Notes under the pieces: model-generated
Seen by the model: only the letters and a program-made list of their open reading frames with translations
Told to the model about the DNA's origin: nothing
Database searches by the model: none
Origin: Ectocarpus siliculosus
Taxonomy: Eukaryota; Sar; Phaeophyceae; Ectocarpales; Ectocarpaceae
Direction of reading: 5' to 3'
Assembly: GCA_000310025.1 (NCBI GenBank)
Contig: FN649738.1
Coordinates: 2,506,034 to 2,570,033 of the forward strand
Length of the DNA: 64,000 bases
Program-made: the position numbers and the translations under genes
In this document: positions 11,849-23,741 of the stretch, piece after piece
Layout of the letters: every line of letters starts with the position of its first letter
Position numbering within the stretch: position 1 is the first letter of the stretch

Positions 11849-14667
11849 CTTACGGCAGTAGGCGGCGTACGGCAGTTGGACGTGTGTAGCAGAAGAAACG
11901 AAAAGGGCGGCAGTCGGCAGAGGCGGCAGCGCAAGAAGCAGCAGTACAAGCAGTCAGCAAAAGCAGTCAGCAAAGGCAGTCAGCAGTCTAGAAACAGCGA
12001 GGAAGGTAAGATTTGCGAGGAGAAGGGGGACAGGACCGAACGGAATGGGGAGAGACCAGCAAAACAATCGTTGCTTTAGATTGATAGCACACAAGCAGGT
12101 ACACCCCCAAACGGACGCCGTCTTCATTGAACAAAAAAGCAAGTAATTCCACTGAAAAAACAAAAAAAGACCTGTCGATATCTCTATCGATATACTGTTG
12201 CGGCTCGTGTGCGCAGACGCAGGTGGATGGGTGAGTGCACAGGACAGTCAAGTTTTCAGCGACGGCTTTCGTGCACGACGTCTGTCACGCACACACTTTC
12301 ACTACAGGTGGGAGGGAGGAGGAACTACGAGTGACGGCTTAATGCGAGGGCATCCTCCCGCAAGTCTTGAACATGGCACACCAAACGAGCACCGAAACAT
12401 GAACAAGGCTGCGATAAGGAGCCCCGAGGTCCAATGCTGTACACACATTATAAAAAAAAAAACACAGCGCAATATCGGTTTTTAATTTACCTCAAGCACG
12501 GACATGGCGTGCATTCCCCGCAAAAACGATTGCGTGGTCAGCTTTCGAATCACTCGAAGGTTAAGCAACAGGCGATTTCTCTACCCCCCTTCTCACCTCT
12601 TTCCCCCTAGTTCGTGCCAGCTTTCTGGCCATCGCATCTCTCTTGATGGCGCCTGCCGCGGTCTTGTGGCCGAACTCCAGCTCTGTCCTCAGCACGCTCT
12701 CGATGTCGTCCACGTGGTCGCAAATGGTGTTCAGGGCCTGAACGTGAGGTTGTTTGGCGGAGTGATGGATAGGTTGGGAAGCCGTCTACAGAATGGAACG
12801 AGCCCGCGTCCGGAAAAACAAAAAGTGATTCTTGCGGGACATGTAGTGCCAGATAGATGCCGAAGAGCCAATTGCTGATTGTACCGTAAAATGCACGTGT
12901 CGTTGGTAGTGCGATCCCGGCGCCCTTCTGCCGCCGGTGCGCCACCGCTACACGGTATTACCGTATCATAAAATAACCGCATAAATGTCAAGAGTGCACA
13001 CGCTTCTTGAGCAAAAATGGTTGTCCCTGCACTCCCACCTAGCCCACGCCCTGACTTTAATTTTCTTAGCTGGTCCCACGCAACACGAGCTGTAAAAGTC
13101 ACCGCCAACCTTGGCTCTCCTTAGTGCCCAGCAAATGCTGCTGATGCGGCAAACCAAGACACCTATGGACTAACAGTGCGCGCAAAACAACCGCCTTGAA
13201 ATCAGAGCCGTTGGGCTGGGTCACTCGAAAACGCTTGGGCGCTGAAAGCCTCCGATTGAGTGCGGAATGGAAGATTTAAGATTCCGTCAAAATCGACAAT
13301 TATCCGAGTGAGAACGTCTGCTCACCATGAGTTTGCCCTGCTGGGAGTCTCCAGCGCGCACCACCGACCTGCGGCATTCGCCCATTTCCAAGCCAATCAG
13401 GATTCGGGAGCACAGCACCATCATCAGGAGCAGGAGGACGAGGAGTGGGGGACCAGGCATCAACGGAGGATAAACGCACGCCAGTGTGAGATAGGGGGGG
13501 GGGGGGGGGGGGCGTAGTTGCTTGTGTCTTGCACTCGTTGGACTGTATTCGTTTGAGAGAATTCGTTTCTTGGCTACGCCCCTCTTTTTTGGATACAGCA
13601 CCGTTCCTACCCCTAACAAAAACACCACCGAGTCGCAGGCACTCTGAACTCGTTTCTGCCACAGCAGTCTACATAGGCAATGCTTGTTATACGTGCCGGC
13701 ATGTGAGCGTCATGTATCTGCGCATCCAAAATAAAACACAGCCTATTCGGGCAATGGGCATCATCATGTACTTAGTCTTGCGTCGCCCGCGGGAGGCTTG
13801 ACACCCACGTCCCGAAGGGAGACCTTGTGCCATGATATGAGATTCGAAGCAGCAAAGTACCAACACATGAAAGTTCGCCAGCGCGCTGACGGGAAACTTC
13901 GGCCGCCAGACTTTTCGCGTTAGATGGTCAAAGTACTACGCTAATCGTTTGTTGACCCTTGATAGGTCTTGGAGCTGCACTGTTTGCTGTGGTACGTGAT
14001 CGAGGGGTCGTGTCGGAGACATGCATCATTGCTGGATACCAGCGTACCTACCAGAAGCATCATGAGTCACGCATTTCCCTCTGTAGGCGATTGCAGCAAC
14101 ACAACAAGACGTCTCTGTCTGTGTGATGCGCATGTATGTGCTAATAATACACTTTTGTGTGGTGTGCACGTGTAGTCTAGGGATTATAGGTTGAGAGTTG
14201 AGGACGCCTTGTCCTAGATACACAGCAGTAGAAGCTTGCCTGTAGAAGTCGAGCAGGGAGACTGAGTACGTCAGAGAGACTGTCGGGATATTCTCCATGC
14301 GTAAGTACATCGGCGAGATTGTCGGAATACTTGCGGTGAAACTTTTGGGCTTGTCCGAACGGTCCGAACAGACCCCGAAAGAACAGTATAGCGAGTAGAT
14401 CTCGGGGGAACCCTGCGTTGACGGTTTGTGTGATTTTGTTTTTGGATTTCGAGATGAGACACAAGCGCGCACTCGCCCCTTGTGTTCACTCCACTTAAGC
14501 ACCATCGAAGCCTGACCCGGGAGTCAGCCAGTAATCAAACATCTTTCTTTGCTTCTTCGTTCCGAGGCACACATCTAGTTGCACCCGCGCTCGAAGTGTA
14601 ACCTCTCTCTGTGTAGGCTGCTGTACAACCACAGCCTACGAAGCGACCGCGGCACACAGCACACACC

Positions 14668-14699
<32 letters not shown>

Positions 14700-17600
14700 A
14701 GACGCTTATCGCCGACACAACTCATAACGACGGTAGCACGGAACAACCTCTCAGCACAGAACGAAGAGTGCCCTAGGGTTGCCTGTCCCTCACCTCTATG
14801 TCTAAAAGGAAAGGGTGGGTGGGTGAATGTACGCGACAGTTCGCACCAAAAACAAACACTAGCGTTTGCTCCAAGGACGTTACGCGCCCAACCGAAAGTG
14901 GTGTGTTTCGTCAGGCTGTAAAACCACACGAGTTCCACTCACCGCAGGTGCCTCATGACACCTCCCAGAGCCATTGCCGAGGCGGCCGCGCTGCCGCCGA
15001 GAAGGCAATAAAAGGCCACGTGAGACGACTCCAGCCCGTTGATCGTGTTCATCCCTGGCAGAAAGAAACACAAAATAGGATCGGGATGGACGCTGTTGAC
15101 TGGTCTTCCGAAAACAAAAAACACGTACAGGTAGAGATACAGAATTTTGTAAGGGGGAGATATTTCTAAAAAAACAAACAGACAAATAAAAGGCATGCCG
15201 ATGCTATCTTCAAGTCAAATCTAGAACGCATTGTCGTCAGGACCGGGATGGAGCCTGTCGATTTAGAACGCAGCTTCGCACCTGTGGAAACAACACCAAG
15301 CTTGTCGTGAAGTCGTCCCATTCAGAATCGTCACCCTCACAAAGGGCTACATGGCTACCTATTCCTCCATTTACGGCCTCAACTTTGTCCGTTGACGAGT
15401 TCCGATTCGGGACCACAGGCCGAGAAATTCCGTGGAGGATTTCTCTGTGACGCAAGCCAAACATTTTGTCGTCGTAGTCCGGACGACATGCGCACACGCC
15501 TCGCATGGTTTCATGAAAACTCATGCAAACCGGTCTACGCTTACTGTAGGCCGGTATCCTCTGTTGTGAGGTAACTAGGCGCGCTTGGCGGTGCCACTGT
15601 AATGGCGGCTTGTGTGCGTAGATACACTCAAATGCGATTACGTGTTTAGCCAGCTAACTCACCCGGCGGTGCCACTGTAATGGCGGCTTGTGTGCGTGGA
15701 TACGCTCAAATGCGACCATGTACTTAAGCCAGCTAGCTCACCCATGGCGCCGAAGATGCAGGCTGACGTGGCCACCCCTAGGTTGAGCATGGCCAGGCGG
15801 ACGTCCACCGCGATCATGCTGTTGAGGCTCACGTCGAGGCTGATGGCGGACAGCTCCTGGAGCGACTCCATCTCCTGCTTCATCGCGGCCACGTCGTGCC
15901 CCACCAGCACCAGCTGCCTGTGGTAGTTCTCCAGGAGCAGCTCCACCACCGAGTGGCGGTGTGCGTCCAACATCTGTCCCGCGCGTTGTTCAGATTAAGA
16001 GAAAGACGACAAAAGACCGTTGGATGAGCTGGCTGTCAAAACTATAATTCTAGAAACAATTCACTCGTGAGAAAATTGGCGTTGGTACTATTCTAGCAGC
16101 AGGCCTAAATACCGGTTGGGTGCGTCCAAACAATACCAGCCTCGACCTCATTCGTTCAAACTACGATTGGGGGTATGTCAAACGCGAACCAGAAAAAATG
16201 CAAACCTGCATTGGCTTCACTACTATCATTCCTGTCTAGCCCCAAATAAAAAAACAGAGGATACATGGAGAAAAGCTGCACAAGAGGATAAAAAAACATG
16301 GAGAAGAGGTACATGCTATCATTCGCGCTTGAAACTTCGTTCTTCCAGGTTGTCGTAGCAGAGTCTGGGAAAAAGCACCAGAAAGAGCAGAGAAAATTCA
16401 CAATTCAGCGGTCTAGGTTTGAGTGCGGTATCGGCTTGCATGCGCATATTGTTGCCGCCGAGTGGTGCCGCTGTGCGTGTTTTCTGCATCACCTCCCCGT
16501 TTCGCAGTTCCTTGGCCTCTGTCAGCAGCAGACCTAGCATGTCCTCGTCGCTCTGCATCAGCTCCTCCAGGCAAGCCCTCGTCTGCAACAATTAGCAAAA
16601 AAAAAAAAAGGGTTTTCCCATCGAGAGCTAGTCGCCGACGTTGCCAAGCATCGGGGCTGCATCCATCCATGCTTCTTGGTGGTCCCCTCCAGTGGTGATA
16701 AGTACGTCGTGTTTAAACACGTGTTTAAGTACGTGTTCAAATATGTGGTTGTTCCAACACACATGAATAGGAAAATACCCGGGGAATGTCAATGCAGCAA
16801 GATACCATCAATAGTTGAAGGTTGGCCGCAAGTGAATACGGCTGGTGTGGGTAGCCTTTTCATTTTCGAGTCGTGCGTACCCCTTGCTGCCTGAGGTCTC
16901 GTGCGAATTTAGGCTGTCATCAAAGGGGCCTGTTAACTCCATTGGCCACGGCTCTGCAAAATTGAGCTCATGTGTACTGAGGACGGAAATCAGGTAAGAC
17001 ACTGGAATAACAATAACAACAACAACAACAACAACAACAACAGCAACGACAACGACAGATTGCGCTCACCTGGGAGAGCTTCAGCTCCAGCTGCTTGAGC
17101 GCCAGCTTAAGCGGCACGAGCCGGTAGTGCTCTATTCTACTCGGCGCGAAGAACGACGTAGTCTCGCTTGGCTTGAGCCCCTGCTCCATGAGCCTCCTCA
17201 CGACGTGCGCTCGTCGGTGGTAGCTAGTGCACACCTAAATGTGTCGTTGGGTTAGGTTACGGTCACGTACGTGGCAGGCCTTTCTCAGAAAAAAACAAAG
17301 GTGTCTCTCGTCTATCTACACATATCGTTCCTGAACAAACGGTACATGCTACACCCCGTTCCGTTAGGACAAAGCACACCCAGTCTAGCAAGAAAGACAA
17401 TATCTCGCGCTCTCGGGCTCGTTGAGGGTGTGCGGCCCTTCCCCACCCGCCAATCTCAAGGACTACCCGACAGCAACCTTCCCGTGTGCATCCCAATCCT
17501 GCTGATCACCCAAGCTGCTACAAACGTGATGCTGCTCCTATCGCTCTCCATGTTAGTGGTTGAAAATTGCTGCCGTTTCCCGATGAGACCGTCTCACTCA

Positions 17601-18519
17601 CCTCTTGTAGCATAACCTCGAGCATCGCCAGCTCGAACGGCATCGGCAGCTGCTCCCTAAGCATGACCTTCATCTGGTGGTGTTCTTCCTCCTCCTCCTC
17701 CTCCTCCTCCTTCCCTTCCTTCTGCAGCGCGGCGGCGTCTTTATCTCGGTTCTTCCCCCACAGCTCTTTGCTCGACGCCACCCCCGCTCCGAACCGAAAC
17801 GCCTCCTGAACGTAGTCCCCGACCTTGGCCGCGAGCTTGTCGGCAGCGGACTCGCCCCCCTCTTCTCTTGTTCTCGCTGTGGCCGTCGATGGCCGAGGAG
17901 CTCCTGCCGACGGCCGGAGCCCCGACCTCGGCTCAGGCGAGCCTGGATCGTTCCCCTCGCCCCCGGCTGCTGCTGCTGCTGGTCTCCTGCTGCCGACGGC
18001 CGCAGCAGCAGCAGCGCCGTCTTCTTCGCCCCTCACGTTCGGGCCGTCGCCACCAAGAGCCGCTTTGCTGCCGTCTCCATTTTCCCCGTCACCGGCTGCT
18101 GCTGCCGATGACGGTGGCCATGGTGGTGTTGACTTCGCGGGATCCCAAACGCCTTCCGACGGCGGAACCTGCATCGATGGCAACCGATTGCTGTGTTAGT
18201 GAAGCACGGTCCGCCAAGAGCGAGCGCGCAAACCCAATTACTAGTAAAAACATTCCGCACAACCTGTGTCGGGAGCTCGCGCTTGCACTGTTCGTCGCGG
18301 GGGTGAGTGTTGATTCACGCAGACTTGCCTCCGAACATAGATAGCTACCCTGCCTAGCCACTCGCACCGGGAAGAACACTCAAGAGCCACAGTCGTCTCC
18401 ACAAGCCAATCGCAAGCGCGCCGGTGTGTGGAGAAAACGATGTTGATGTTGTGGATGGCAAAGACGACGGCATCAGCAACAACAATCACACATCGCAACC
18501 GACAACACCAACAACAACA

Positions 18520-18554
<35 letters not shown>

Positions 18555-19937
18555 AAACAACAACAGTCGCAGATCACAACAACAATCGCAGATCACAAAC
18601 CACCACAACAACAGTCGCAGATCACAAACCACCACAACAACAGCAACGACAAAGAACAACAGCCGCAGATCACTAGCCACAAAACAGCGGCATCATCGCT
18701 CCCGCCGCCAACACCACGCTACGCCGATGCTGCTCTCGCCTCGTTGTTCGCCCGGACCAGGTCCGCGAGGATGGGCGCGATGTACGACACGTCTATCTTC
18801 TCCGCCTCGAACAGCACGCACGCCTCCGTGTGCACCAGCGCCTTGAAGGGGCCCAGCGCTATCACCACCACCCCTTCGCGAGGTAGCACCGCCGGCGGCG
18901 GGTGATACCTCTCGTCCTGCGGACGGGTGGGCGGGCCAAATGGTGAGAGCGGAGAAATCGCAGAGAAAAAAAAAACGGGCGGAGGGGGGCAAGAAGGAAA
19001 CACGATCAAATGGAATTGGCCGGTCGGTCGGGTGGTCGGTCGGTCGGGTTGGGGTTGGGTTGTGTTTGGGATTTGGCTGGGTTGGGTACGGATCCGTACG
19101 CTCACGAAAAAAGACGGAGTGAGACTCAACAAAGAGTTTAGATAGAGCGAGAGTGAGTGTGAGACTCAGAAACGGTTATAGATACGACGAGAGCGCGGGC
19201 TGATCGTAAAATGGTGCTCCTAACGAGAAAACACCCGGAACTTGAGTTTCGAACATTTTTTAGTCGGCTGATTTCGGTCTGCGTCGCATAAACCGCTCTC
19301 AACCAATGTTTAGGGGCTGGGGGGCGTTCACCAGTGCTTGCAGATGGGTAAGCAGAACTCAGCAAATCGCAGAAAACACGCGCCCTTCGAATGCGTAAAC
19401 CCCCTCCAGCCTCCCAAAACCCTCCTCCTCCTCCTCCTCCTCCTCCCCCTCCTCCTGCTAGTCTTTCTCCCCCTCCTCCTGCTCCTCCTCCTCCTCCTCC
19501 TTACCTGCAGCCCAAGAGACAGCACGTCGCGGGCGTGGACGCCGAAGTTACGAAGCACGTCCGCCAAGGTGATGCTCGTGCGCTTCAGACCGCCGGCCTT
19601 GCTCACCTCGAAAACCTCGAACTTTGAAGTATACCAACGTTTTGATTTTTCGTCGACGGAAAGAAAAACGATGCAGAACACGACAAAAAACAGCAGCAAT
19701 AGCGGCACCAATGTCCACGACAACACCGGCAACATCAGACAAGGGCAGTGGCCGTGATCAGTTCCAGGGGACTCAGAACGATTGGTACGTACAGTCGTCG
19801 TGCCGCGAGACCGAATCAAATTCAGTAGTATCTCCAGACGCTTTCATGTCTTCAATTTATTTCCCGTCAGATACGGTGCTCGTGCACTTCCTATGAAAGG
19901 CCGGGCCGCCGAAGTCGGCGGCGGTCGCCTGCCACAT
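11678..19937 (-). CDS. MRS2: MRS2/CorA-type magnesium channel with C-terminal EF-hand
   Basis: Exons on the minus strand: 19937-19875 (tentative start), 19621-19505, 18916-18723, 18190-17602, 17234-17070, 16582-16493, 15973-15742, 15054-14943, optional 14620-14603, 13368-13326, 12737-12597 and 11848-11678. Every junction keeps codon phase, and the sum is 639 codons without the 18-nt optional exon. Family hallmarks in order: an LPRE strand (ILPRE-like, exon at 18.8 kb), MPFELAMLEVMLQE (about residues 308-321), LEELMQSDEDM, LLLENYHRQL, then TM1, the signature GMN at about 484-486 and TM2 ending in RHLR. MRS2 proteins are pentameric Mg2+ channels, usually of the inner mitochondrial membrane. An acidic, Ala-rich insert with a Glu run lies in the 17.6-18.2 kb exon. 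After TM2 about 117 residues follow, including a canonical EF-hand loop (DTSGDGSIDTKE). The first exon is the least certain part. Confidence 0.85.
14943..15973 (-). other. Pore exons of the MRS2-like channel: TM1, GMN, TM2
   Basis: The exon 15973-15742 ends CIFGAMG with a split glycine codon, and the exon 15054-14943 continues with MNTINGLESSH. The intron therefore interrupts the diagnostic GMN triplet inside the glycine codon. A hydrophobic segment precedes GMN, and HVAFYCLLGGSAAASAMALG follows as TM2, then basic residues. GMN forms the selectivity loop in the CorA/MRS2 family. Confidence 0.9.
15587..15743 (-). repeat. 78-bp tandem duplication covering a splice donor
   Basis: Copies 15587-15664 and 15665-15743 differ at only a few bases. 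On the minus strand each begins with GGGTGAG(C/T)TAGCTGGCT, which is the donor of the exon 15973-15742. The intron therefore carries a second potential donor 78-79 bases downstream of the real one. The insert between them is not a multiple of three in total. Confidence 0.85.
17008..17056 (+). repeat. AAC trinucleotide microsatellite
   Basis: An AAC run, partly degenerated to CAACGA, lies just downstream (minus-strand sense) of the donor at 17069 in an intron of the MRS2-like gene. Confidence 0.9.
18500..18671 (+). repeat. ACG microsatellite followed by a CAACAGTCGCAGATCACAA minisatellite
   Basis: A perfect ACG run at about 18520-18554 passes into four imperfect copies of a unit of about 20-27 bp containing GTCGCAGATCACAA. 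The block lies in the intron between the exons 18916-18723 and 18190-17602 of the MRS2-like gene. Confidence 0.9.
19421..19503 (+). repeat. CTC-rich microsatellite next to a splice donor
   Basis: An impure run of CTC/CCT triplets starts immediately after the donor of the MRS2-like exon 19621-19505. On the transcribed strand it is a GAG-rich purine tract at the very start of the intron. Confidence 0.9.
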
Positions 19938-20406
19938 GGTCGACGGCTACAATAGAGAGTATACCAGAGTAAGCCATTGGCGTCCTGAAGTGCATGCTCG
20001 AATGTCCATCTGTAATAATGCTTGATGTGACTTCCAGCGCCCACGGCGGGACCGCCCAAGGCGCCGCACGCGCTAGAGTTGGCCATCTGTCGGCGTCTAA
20101 ACCAAGGCTTCAGAAAAGGAAGTTGTATTTTCGCTTGAAATCGCTGGTAATGAAAGACGAACAAGTTGCGACAAGCTGGCAGAACAACTCTGACGGAATG
20201 ACGAAGGGCAGAGGTAACTTCCAGTTGAAGACTCTCTTTGATAATAGGTGAACCAACATTCCGGAGATGAACAGATCGCTAGGCACGTACTTCGAGCTGA
20301 TTTATTTTTCTTCTTACAGAATCAAACCAAGTAGCGTGTTCCCTACGTACCCGTGAGGTAACAGCAGCGTCGTGTCTCCCTTTGCCTCGACACTGGATGA
20401 TCTCAG

Positions 20407-20634
20407 AGTGCGTTGCGTAAGATACCACACCCCCTGGATCGATTTTCAAAGCTCCAGAAGTTATACGTACAGCTAAACAATTTCGGTGCCGAAACTGGCG
20501 GGGTTGGAAGCGTTTTGTAGAGAGCTTTCCGAGAAGGTATAACTTGGTTGTGGCATCCTATTCGTCGTGCAGTAGTAGAGCTTTGAAAATCGGTCCAGAG
20601 GGTCCAGGGGGTGTGGTATCGTGTGCAACCTGTC
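20407..20634 (+). mobile_element. MITE-like element, copy C
   Basis: About 225 bp with inverted ends. The left end reads GTAAGATACCACACCCCCTG through CGATTTTCAAAGCTC; the right end in reverse complement reads CACACGATACCACACCCCCT and then CCGATTTTCAAAGCTC, with one extra GGACCCT-like block. The interior contains GGTGCCGAAACTGGCGGGG, shared with copy B in inverted form, and ATCCTATTCGTCGTG, shared with copy A. There is no coding capacity. It lies between the divergent MRS2-like and NEK genes. Confidence 0.65.
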
Positions 20635-20660
20635 GCATATGCGGCGTAACTACTAGCTCC

Positions 20661-21377
20661 TTACCGTACAGCACCATGTGTGCACCACAGGCACAACTCT
20701 GGTTGCTGCTTTGCGGCGGCAGAAATAGAATTAACCACAACATGTGGGCGTAAAGTTCTGGCAACATCGTATATGGCGGCGGGAATACGGCTCCCGGCTT
20801 CCGCCAGCAACCATGTGTCGGTGACATGCACCCCGTGTCCGTACGTCTGCTCCAGGAAATCCCCGCAATACATTCCATTCCAGAGTGTTCCAAGAGCGTA
20901 ATAACACCAACACAACTCACACAGCAACTCTACACCGATCACCACGTAATACCCAGCCAAGGTGGGCCGTTCTCTTTCAACGAATCAGTGGGTGAGTGGG
21001 GATAATAGGATCACGGGAACACTCACGCTCCGGTCGAAGCGTGTGAACGCGCCGCTTAGCTTCCATGCTCTTGCGTTGATGTCCTTCTGAGCAGAGCTAT
21101 CTCGCACGACATGAGAGCGATGGGTGATGTCGAACCTGCTGCCCTTCTCCACGGAAGACAATGCTCGGCGGGCCACGAGATGTGTGTACAGCTTTGTCTT
21201 TGCTTGGAAGAGTCGCATGGCGTATCGTGTATCGTGTGCATGCACGTTGTATACATATTCGTCCAAGCCAACGCGGCGGTGGGCGGTGGGGCCGTCGGAG
21301 ATCTCTAATTGCGCCGCATTATTTGTAAAACTGCCAAGAAAGATCCGATCTCCAACGAAACACGGGCTGCTAAACAC
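20661..21377 (-). CDS. Possible small minus-strand gene, unsupported
   Basis: Two minus-strand frames look moderately protein-like: 21377-21028, ending FTRFDRS before a good donor GTGAGT, and about 20960-20661, with a hydrophobic start, then WNGMYCGDF and VVVNSISAAAK, and a TAA stop. No acceptor that keeps codon phase between them was found, no family was recognised, and the upstream frame overlaps the region just before the NEK start on the other strand. It may be chance open sequence. Confidence 0.13.
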
Positions 21378-21618
21378 GCGGCCCTACACCTGCCTCGACT
21401 CCCTTTGGAGCACAAAAGCATCGTGCATAAGTGGCGAGGGAAAGGCTCTTGCTGGGTCTCTCCGAGGAGCCCAGGGACATTGCGAGTTGGACATACGCCA
21501 GCGCGACGCAACAACCACGAACACGCACATCGGTGACAGGCCGGCTGAAGATCTACTGTATAGTTTGCTGACTGCCAATAATAGACGCAACAGCTTGCAC
21601 GGCTGCAGCTTAGAAGAG

Positions 21619-23664
21619 ATGGAGAAGTACGAGAGGATTAAGGTACTAGGGGTTGGGTCATTTGGAAAGGTGTATCTCATGCGGCATCGGCAGCAGCGAA
21701 GACTCGTGTGCGCGAAGATAATCAAGATCAAGAACATTCCCCGCAAGGAACGAGAAGCTTGCCGCACGGAGGTATTTTCATGTATTCAATGGTCACATCG
21801 CAGAGGTGTCGAGTGTTTCTGCTGTGTGCTGTAGCAATTTCAAACCCGTCATGTTTATAGGCAGCATCAACGTGCTCCATTGTATCCACATATCCATAGC
21901 ATCCTACGTGACGGTACCCCACGGGGTGATTGGGTCGACTTACATATAGCACATGCCTCCCCGTTCAATTCTCTCAGGTGAGAGTTTTTCATTTTGTTTT
22001 CTTCGCTTGATTGCCTGCGTCGTGGTTGTCGCCGGTCTCGAATCCACGACTTTAGTCCAACCGACTATCTGCAACATTCCGATGCCAGTTTGATGGAATT
22101 TGGCGCTGTTGTCGTTCACATATGGCAATTCGAGAGCAAAACAAGTCAATTTCTTCTCGACGATGGAGCAACCAATTGCAACCCATGTCGAAACTCAAGA
22201 TCAACACCGACAACGATGATCCGCTGACACAATGCTCGCCATTCAACGTCACTCGCTGAGTGTTTGTACATTACATTGAACAACCTTCGTGAAGCGTCCA
22301 ATTGGCCACAACAAGATGTTCTAACCCTACTACGATAATGAGTTATTCCGTCTTTTTTTGGGGCCTCCTCCTCGAGAAGCGGCTCTTGGAAGACAAATGC
22401 TCCAAATCTTACATGTGTGCACACAATCGCGAAGGTACACACACGAATGAATCACGGCGGCAAGGATCATACAGCAGGAAGAGGGCGCCCGTGTGTGTAT
22501 GCCATATTTCTGCTGACGAAGTAATCGAAATTGCAATCGGAACTGTAGCTAAAAGGGTTAAAGTTGTGGCGCATTCTGTATATAGGGTGGGTGCCCTGTG
22601 TTCTTGTTTTAAGTCTTTCTTTTCAGTTTTGGGGATGCGATACTGCTGTATGAAGCAAGCAATACGCAAAAAAAGAGATCGAACAGCTACGAAAACATAG
22701 CCTTGAGGATGAACTCAGCTCCACATCATGCGTTGTTGGTGCGGTCATACGTTCGACGTAGTACTTCACGCACGCTCAGCATGGCTGATGTTTTGTCACG
22801 GGCAGCGGATCACTACTGAGCTGTAGTAGCGCATGTACACAGTGCAACTTGGAACGAAACCGCCTGCCGCACCCGCAGGTGGATCTCATGCGGAGGCTGC
22901 ACCACCCGAACATTGTGGGGTATAAGGACTCTTTTCTCACCCCGCGAAAGGACCACCTGTGCATCGTTATGGAATACTGCGACGGGGGCGACCTCAGCAC
23001 GCAAATCAAGAACGCGCGGTGAGGTTTGAACGTGTGGTCTAGTCTTAGCCGTGGGACTGTTGTAAATCACGATCGAAGCAAGATGTATAACCTAGGCCCT
23101 CTGTTCTTTGCTTGAGGTGGTGGTTGAGAGTGTGAGGGGAGCCTTCTGGTATAAGCTTGATGCTGCATCCCTTCCCTGGGTCGCGCTCGTTTTCATTTGA
23201 AGGGGAGCACGTGCGTTGGTGGCGTTTAGTTTGTTTCGCAGCATTTGCTTACTGGTCAATACGTTGGAGCCAGAGCAAAACGACACGCCAGGACATCAAC
23301 CGTCTTGGCAAGCGCACTTTTGACTCCAATACTGATGTTTTCAAGCGTCATGCTACTGCTACGCTTGTGAAGACTACTTTGGAACAGCCAGGTGCTCAAC
23401 GGAAAGGCACGTTGGCGGGTATCATAGCAATACCACACCTTATTTCTTCCGCGCATTATCCTTGACCGTGTTTGCGTAGGAAGCGGCTCTTTCCCGAAAG
23501 CAAGATCCTTCATTGGTTCGTTCAGATCGCGCTTGGTCTGCACTACATGCACAGCCGCCTGGTCCTCCACAGAGACCTCAAGACGCAGAACATTTTCCTC
23601 CTAGGGAATGGCCGGCTGGTGCTAGGCGACCTTGGAATATCAAAGGTGTGTTGAATTACTACCG

Positions 23665-23741
<77 letters not shown>

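Larger units (their letters stand above)
19938..21618. promoter_or_regulatory. Divergent upstream region shared by the MRS2-like and NEK genes
   Basis: The proposed starts of the minus-strand channel gene (19937) and the plus-strand kinase gene (21619) face away from each other across about 1.7 kb. The interval must hold both promoters and 5' untranslated sequence. It contains MITE-like copy C and open frames on both strands of unclear meaning. No TATA box or other defined core element could be identified by eye. Confidence 0.4.

Noticed and set aside
13369-13628. Hydrophobic minus-strand frame (LLVLLLLMMVL) that looks like a signal peptide or membrane segment
   Set aside because: It is the translation of the polypyrimidine tract ahead of the acceptor GCCGCAG at 13369; the following 43-nt exon joins in phase without it.
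18428-18846. Thr/Arg-rich plus-strand frame
   Set aside because: Translation of the ACG microsatellite and adjacent minisatellite, antisense to the MRS2-like exon.
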